From Mycoplasma wenyonii (lineage in GTDB: Bacteria; Bacillota_I; Bacilli_A; Mycoplasmatales; Mycoplasmoidaceae), in assembly GCF_003265155.1 (NCBI RefSeq), contig NZ_QKVO01000004.1:1-35044 (forward strand): a stretch of DNA of 35,044 nt, given 5' to 3'. Position 1 is the stretch's first letter, and each line of letters opens with the position of its first letter. The notes beneath the pieces were generated by a model, which worked only from the letters and a program-made list of their open reading frames with translations, searched no databases and had not been told where the DNA came from. Shown in pieces: positions 30,466 to 35,044 of the stretch. Made by a program: the position numbers and the translations under genes.

Positions 30466-32184
30466 TTGACAGAAGAAATTAATAACAACAACTTTCAATT
30501 AAAGATTGGGCTAGAGATTCACTTAGCCTTAAAGACCAAATATAAAGCCTTTTCAGCTACTAAGACAGGAGCCAATTCCTATACCTCATTGGGACTTATT
30601 GGAACTTTACCACAAATAAATACTTTCGCAATTAGATCTGCATATAAGATGGCTTGAGCGACTCACTCCGATATTCCGAAGAAACTAACTTTTGAGAGAA
30701 AATCCTATTTCTACTTTGATTTGCCCAGAGGGTATCAAATTACTCAACATCTAAATCCCATCGGCAAGAATGGACATATTTTTCTTCCTAATCTAAAGAA
30801 AAAAGTAGTTATTAGGTCAGTCTCTCTAGAAGAAGATACTGCAGCCCATTCAATGCCAGAAAACTTAGGTGGTAACTATCAACTTACTTGCCAAAGGTTA
30901 GGGGTACCTTTGATAGAAATAGTGACGGAACCAGAGTTAACGAGTGCTGAAGAAGCCATTGAATGTGTTAAGTTAATTAGATTTCTGTCTTTCATACTGA
31001 AACTTTCTAAGGCAGAATTGGAAAGCGGACAACTAAGAGTGGACTTAAATGTTTCTTTGGTTGATGAAAATGGAGAAGCAAAAACTGGCAGGGCAGAAAT
31101 TAAGAACTTAGCTTCTTATAAGGCAATTGAGCAGTCTACAGTCTTTATCAAAAAACACTTTCTTGAAAAAATGACTCAAAAGGATGTAGACATATTTGCC
31201 AATGAAACTTTTAACTGAACAGAAAAGACATCTAGCTTAACACTTTTGAGAGATAAGATGACTGAGGCAGATTATTTATTCATTCCAGAGAGTTGTATTC
31301 CAGAAATTACCTTACCTCTGGATATAAGAGAGAAATTAATTTCCGAGACAGATCAAGACCGTTTAAACAAAATCTTTAAAGAAATACAGAATAGTAAGTT
31401 AGCAGATAGAGAGCGACAAGAGATTATTGCAAGCTATGACTTTTTCTGAGAATGTTGCAGAATACAAGAGATACTTAAGAATTGAGCTAATGCTTACTTT
31501 GTACTTAAGATCTTTCACTCTGTAGGAGGCAAAAAAGAAACCTTTAATAACCTAATAGCGTTCTTGCATGGATTAGTAGCCAATCTATTTAAAGAAATAG
31601 ACATAAAGGCTTTCAAATTCAATAACTGAAAGGTAAGAGAGTGCTGTAAGAGACTTAATAGATTTCTAACATCTGTTGATCCAGTAGTAGAGTACTATAT
31701 TTCTCTTCCAACCATTGAAAAGGATGAGATTGTGCAATTATGTGAAGAAACCATTGATTCAAAAAGAGAAGAGTTAATGAAGTTGACAGAAAGAGAAGAG
31801 AAAATCTCTTCTTTCCTGTTGGGAGTCATTAGAGAAAAGTTCCAAGAAAAAGTAGAGATGTCTGAAGCCAAATTAATAGTTGATATGAAGCTAAAAAATT
31901 TCATTAACAGAATAATTAATGGCCCTCCTGAGCCAGAACCAGAGCCCGAAGAGCCAGAACCTACCACTAAATTAGGTCAATGAAGAAAGAAAAGACGAGA
32001 AAAGAAAAAAGAAGAGGAAGAGATAGCCGAGGGAGAAAAGGAAAAAGAAGTGTTGGAGGAAGAAGCGGAACAAGATGCTCAAGTGCAAGAAATGACTGAA
32101 GATGAGGGAATAAAAGAAGTTCTTGAGGAGTTTGGTCAAGAGCCACAAGAAATATTTGAAGAAGAAGAGATTGAATCTTTTTAA
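30466..32184 (+). CDS. gatB: Asp/Glu-tRNA amidotransferase subunit B (GatB), long acidic tail
   Basis: Kinase/transfer subunit of GatCAB that activates the misacylated tRNA. TTG 30466, four bases after gatA, gives 572 residues where about 475 is usual. Motifs: LKIGLEIHLALKTK with FSAT, KSYFYFDLPRGYQITQ (family K-N-Y-F-Y-P-D-L-P-K-x-Y-Q-I-S-Q), SVSLEEDTAA, NRxGxPLxEIV-like QRLGVPLIEIVTEPEL, QLRVDLNVSL and the helical YqeY-type C-terminal domain. From about residue 485 an added tail starts with a Pro-Glu repeat (PPEPEPEPEEPEP), then Lys/Arg- and Glu-rich blocks. TGA-Trp codons occur at seven or more sites. The tail is not part of the family. Confidence 0.94.
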
Positions 32185-32268
32185 CTAATTAGCGGTTGTT
32201 AAATTCAATTAGATTTATTTAAATTAATGAGTGTCTTATTTATAGTTGAGAGTTGTTATAGATTTCAA

Positions 32269-32287
32269 ATTAAAAATGCTTTTTAAT
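32269..32287. terminator. AT-only hairpin between gatB and ptsI
   Basis: ATTAAAAA and TTTTTAAT are perfect inverted arms of eight bases around TGC. It could serve as a weak terminator of gatCAB, having only A-T pairs, or lie within the ptsI promoter region. The rest of the 133-base spacer is AT-rich, with TATAGT- and TATAGA-like hexamers near 32242 and 32257. Confidence 0.35.
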
Positions 32288-32317
32288 CTTTACTCTTAGA
32301 AATAGTAACTTAGGAAT

Positions 32318-34060
32318 ATGCCTAAGGTTATTAAGGCTTTAGGTATTGGAGAGGGAGTTGTAGTTAGTAAGGCATACATACTCAAGAAAGCAGAACTTAA
32401 ATATGAAAAAGAATCTAATTCTTCTCCTGAGCAAGAGTTTTACATCTACCAAAGTGTAGAAGAAAAAGCTATTAAACAAATTGATCAATTAATTAAGCTA
32501 GCTTCACAGAATATATCAGAAGAAAAAGCAGATATATTTAGAGCCCACAAAGAAATACTTAAAGATGAAGAAATTAGGAATGAAATAAAGGAAAGAATAT
32601 TTAGTGAAAATTGTTCATTAGCTTGGTCAATTGCCTCTGTCTATGATAGATATTCTCAAACTTTTAGAGAAATGCCAGACAGTTATTTTCAAGAAAGAGC
32701 ATCTGACTTACAAGACTTAAAAGAAAGACTATTAACAATAGCTCTTAATGCAGAAAGTGATGAATTAAGTTCCATTGACAGCGAATGCATAATAGTTGCA
32801 AAAGATTTAACTCCTAGCGAGACTTCATTATTAAACAGGAGATACATCAAAGCTTTTGTTACTGAATTAGGAGGAGTTACTAGCCATTCTGCAATTATGG
32901 CCAAAACTATGGGATTTCCAGCTATAGTATCTGCAAAGGACGCAACCTCATTAATTAAAAACGGAGAGCTAATAGCCATTGATACTAGTGCTGGTTCGGT
33001 TCATTTTGATCTAGAGGGAGATGAGAGACTCTTGAAAGAACTTCAATTGAGAGAGCAGAAGTTTGAAGAAACTAAGTTAATCTGAGAAAGTTACAAAACC
33101 AAGAAGTGCAAAACCTTGGATGGTAAGAGCATTCCTATTCTAGGGAATATTGGACAGCCTTCAGATATGCCAAAGGTTAGAGAGTTTGGAGGAGAAGGTG
33201 TTGGTCTCTTTAGAACAGAGTTTCTATATATGAAAAGCAGGGATTGACCTTCAGAAGATCTTCAATATGAAGCCTATAAGAAAACACTAATGGATCTTCA
33301 CGACAATGAAAGTCTTACCATTAGAACTTTAGATATAGGGGGGGATAAACATCTAGACTATTATCAATTCCCAGAAGAAATGAATCCCTTCTTAGGGTAT
33401 AGAGCTATCAGAATGAGCTTGAAAGAAAGAGAACAATTCATAGTTCAATTAAGAGCTATATTAAGAGCTAGCAAAGATGGAAATATCAAGATCATGTTTC
33501 CAATGATCACTACCTTTGAAGAGTTCATTGAAGCTAAAAGAACAGTAATGGAAGTAAAACACCAATTAGAGCTAGAAGGACATAAATTTGAATACAATAT
33601 CCCTGTTGGTCTAATGATTGAGGTTCCTGGAGCGGCTTTAATTACTAAACAATTAGCAAGAGTTGCTGACTTTTTTTCTATTGGCTCAAATGACTTAATT
33701 CAATACACCAATGCAGTAGATAGAATGTCTGAGAATGTAAATAATCTTTATCAACCAAACTCTCCCGGAGTTTTAAGACTTATCCAAATGGTTGTTAAGA
33801 ATGCTAATGAAGCAAATATTGAAGTGAGTGTTTGTGGTGAAATGGCCAGTTCCCCCCAATCAGCAGTTTTATTAATCGGAATGGGAGTCAATAAGCTGTC
33901 TATGTCCGCCCCATCTATTCCAGTAATCAAGAGAGTTCTTAATAATATAAGCTTTTCTGAGGCTAAGAGGTTAGTTGAAAGAGCATTAGAACAAAATTCT
34001 GAACAAGAAGTATTGGCAATGGTAAATAAGTATCTAGAAGAAAGTAATATACTTCTTTAG
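32318..34060 (+). CDS. ptsI: PTS enzyme I (phosphoenolpyruvate-protein phosphotransferase)
   Basis: Takes phosphate from PEP and passes it to HPr, starting PTS sugar uptake in the cytoplasm. ATG 32318, with AGGA just upstream, gives 580 residues, the normal length. The active-site segment is ELGGVTSHSAIMAKTMGFPAI with phospho-His at residue 190. The PEP-binding barrel shows GVGLFRTEFLYM, TIRTLDIGGDKHL, NPFLGYRAIR, IMFPMITTFEE, GLMIEVPGAA, FSIGSNDLIQYT and VCGEMAS. Two TGA codons (33082, 33245) are Trp. No HPr or EII gene is next to it, so it appears monocistronic. Confidence 0.97.
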
Positions 34061-34080
34061 CTTTCTGCTTTAGTTAGGAA

Positions 34081-35044
34081 GTGCCTTCCCAGAGGGGGCT
34101 TAAGCTCCTTCTATCTGTTCTTGGATTTCCTGCCGGTGCCGGAACCATTGCATATACACTTTCTGGACGCTACACGTCTCTCATGAACTTTGATGGTACA
34201 TTCTTTCTAGTTAAAGCCACTCAAGAACTTTATGATGATGGAATTCCTAAAGTACCAAAGGATGTGCAAGATGCTATGGATTGAGTATTGGGTAGAAAAG
34301 ACACTGAATATAAAAGCTCTGGAAATGGGCAGGCAAGAAGAAGAAAGAAAAGAGAAACAGAGCAACAATCCCAAACTCCTCAAGTAACTTCTTCTGATTC
34401 AACAACTCAAGAAGAAAAGCCTGAAATCTTCGCCGATGATTCTAAAAAGAAGAAATATTGATGTAGATATTTTGACTACTCAGGAGGGAGAGATAATGTC
34501 ATTATGCAATATGACCCCTTCTGTACTCTCTACAATGTTTTTGATCTCAAAAGTCTAAATTCATCTTTACAACAAGCAAGTACTGATACAACCAGCCAAA
34601 TCCAAAACAAACAAATAACAGTTAAACTTGAAGATTTTCAAGCTAAGACAGAAGATTTAGAAAAAAAGAGATTAAAAAGCAATGCTGAATTTAAGAAAGG
34701 AGGTTTCTATGTTTTGAAACTTGATAAGAACAAAATACCTCAAGCCAATAGCACTTTCACTATAGAAATAACAAAGCCTGGAAAAGATAAATGAAGGGCA
34801 GAAAAGACTTATCAACCAAAAATTTCAGCTGTCAAAATTCAAGCACAATTAACTGGAGACCCATTTGATAGTGTTAAATTAATTTTTTCCAATCCTCTAC
34901 CCTCTTCTAGACTGTTAGTTAAAAAAGTCAATGAGACTGTAACTGTTGTAGATTCTTCTGAACTATCTACTTCTCCCCCTTCAGAAGATGAAGACGCCTC
35001 ATATTACTTTAAAAGTAGTAAAAATGGTGACGAAAAGCTATATG
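34081..35044 (+). CDS. Exported orphan protein, N-terminal part (3' end outside window)
   Basis: GTG 34081 opens a frame that runs to the end of the window (321 residues seen), with TGA-Trp codons at about 34282, 34459 and 34792. The N-terminus has basic residues and a hydrophobic segment (GLKLLLSVLGFPAGAGTIAYTLSG), a signal peptide or anchor. A basic patch (ARRRKKRE) and Ser/Thr/Gln-rich linker follow, then beta-rich, acidic sequence. I recognise no family. Style and position at the end of a housekeeping block match the exported orphans at the window start, so a haemoplasma secreted or surface protein is an inference. Confidence 0.7.

Noticed and set aside
31695-31967. Ser/Gly-rich minus-strand ORF
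   Set aside because: It mirrors the Pro-Glu repeat and neighbouring codons of gatB; no independent support.
33337-33345. G-run in ptsI as a phase-variation tract
   Set aside because: It encodes the conserved Gly-Gly of DIGGDKH in a housekeeping enzyme, so switching is unlikely.

Overview
The window is AT-rich and reads correctly only with the Mollicutes code (UGA = Trp, translation table 4). Almost every long gene carries in-frame TGA codons where its family has Trp or another aromatic residue. The mix of valS, comEC, holA-like, rbgA, der, tatD, gatCAB and ptsI with exported low-complexity orphan proteins points to a wall-less mollicute. The orphan proteins and short, tight genes make a haemotropic mycoplasma (haemoplasma) most likely, but that lineage call is an inference. 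Start codons are often GTG or TTG, and several genes have only ATT or CTG available.

Layout. 1-1780: one partial and one complete orphan protein of the secreted/surface type, the second with a G8 tract. 1816-7838 (+): YneF family, valS, comEC, holA-like, and a membrane protein. 7884-13443 (+): two small four-helix membrane proteins, then atpB-atpF-atpH-atpA-atpG. 13440-14811 (-): an inverted block with a DUF402 nucleotide phosphatase, a frameshifted orphan gene and tRNA-His. 15004-19564 (+): atpD, an orphan gene, pyrH, frr, cdsA. 19566-24446 (-): rbgA, an orphan, rpsT, a membrane-anchored orphan, and a DUF2779 nuclease-like protein. 24465-32184 (+): tatD, a displaced atpC, a choline-kinase-like gene, der, two tandem HU genes, gatC-gatA-gatB. 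32318-35044 (+): ptsI and the start of another exported orphan.

The most interesting system is the rearranged F-type ATP synthase. No subunit c gene (atpE) lies between atpB and atpF or elsewhere in the window. atpD is cut off from atpG by the inverted block. atpC sits about 8.8 kb beyond atpD with a lysine-rich N-terminal extension. The normal atpC slot holds an unrecognised 257-aa protein with a vaguely gamma-like outline. Two unrecognised four-helix membrane proteins precede atpB and could be accessory or replacement membrane parts. The other genes cover translation (valS, gatCAB, frr, rpsT, rbgA, der, tRNA-His), lipid and nucleotide metabolism (cdsA, pyrH, DUF402), sugar uptake (ptsI) and DNA handling (comEC, holA-like, HU, tatD). 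Intergenic space is minimal, and no gene-free stretch exceeds 300 bases.
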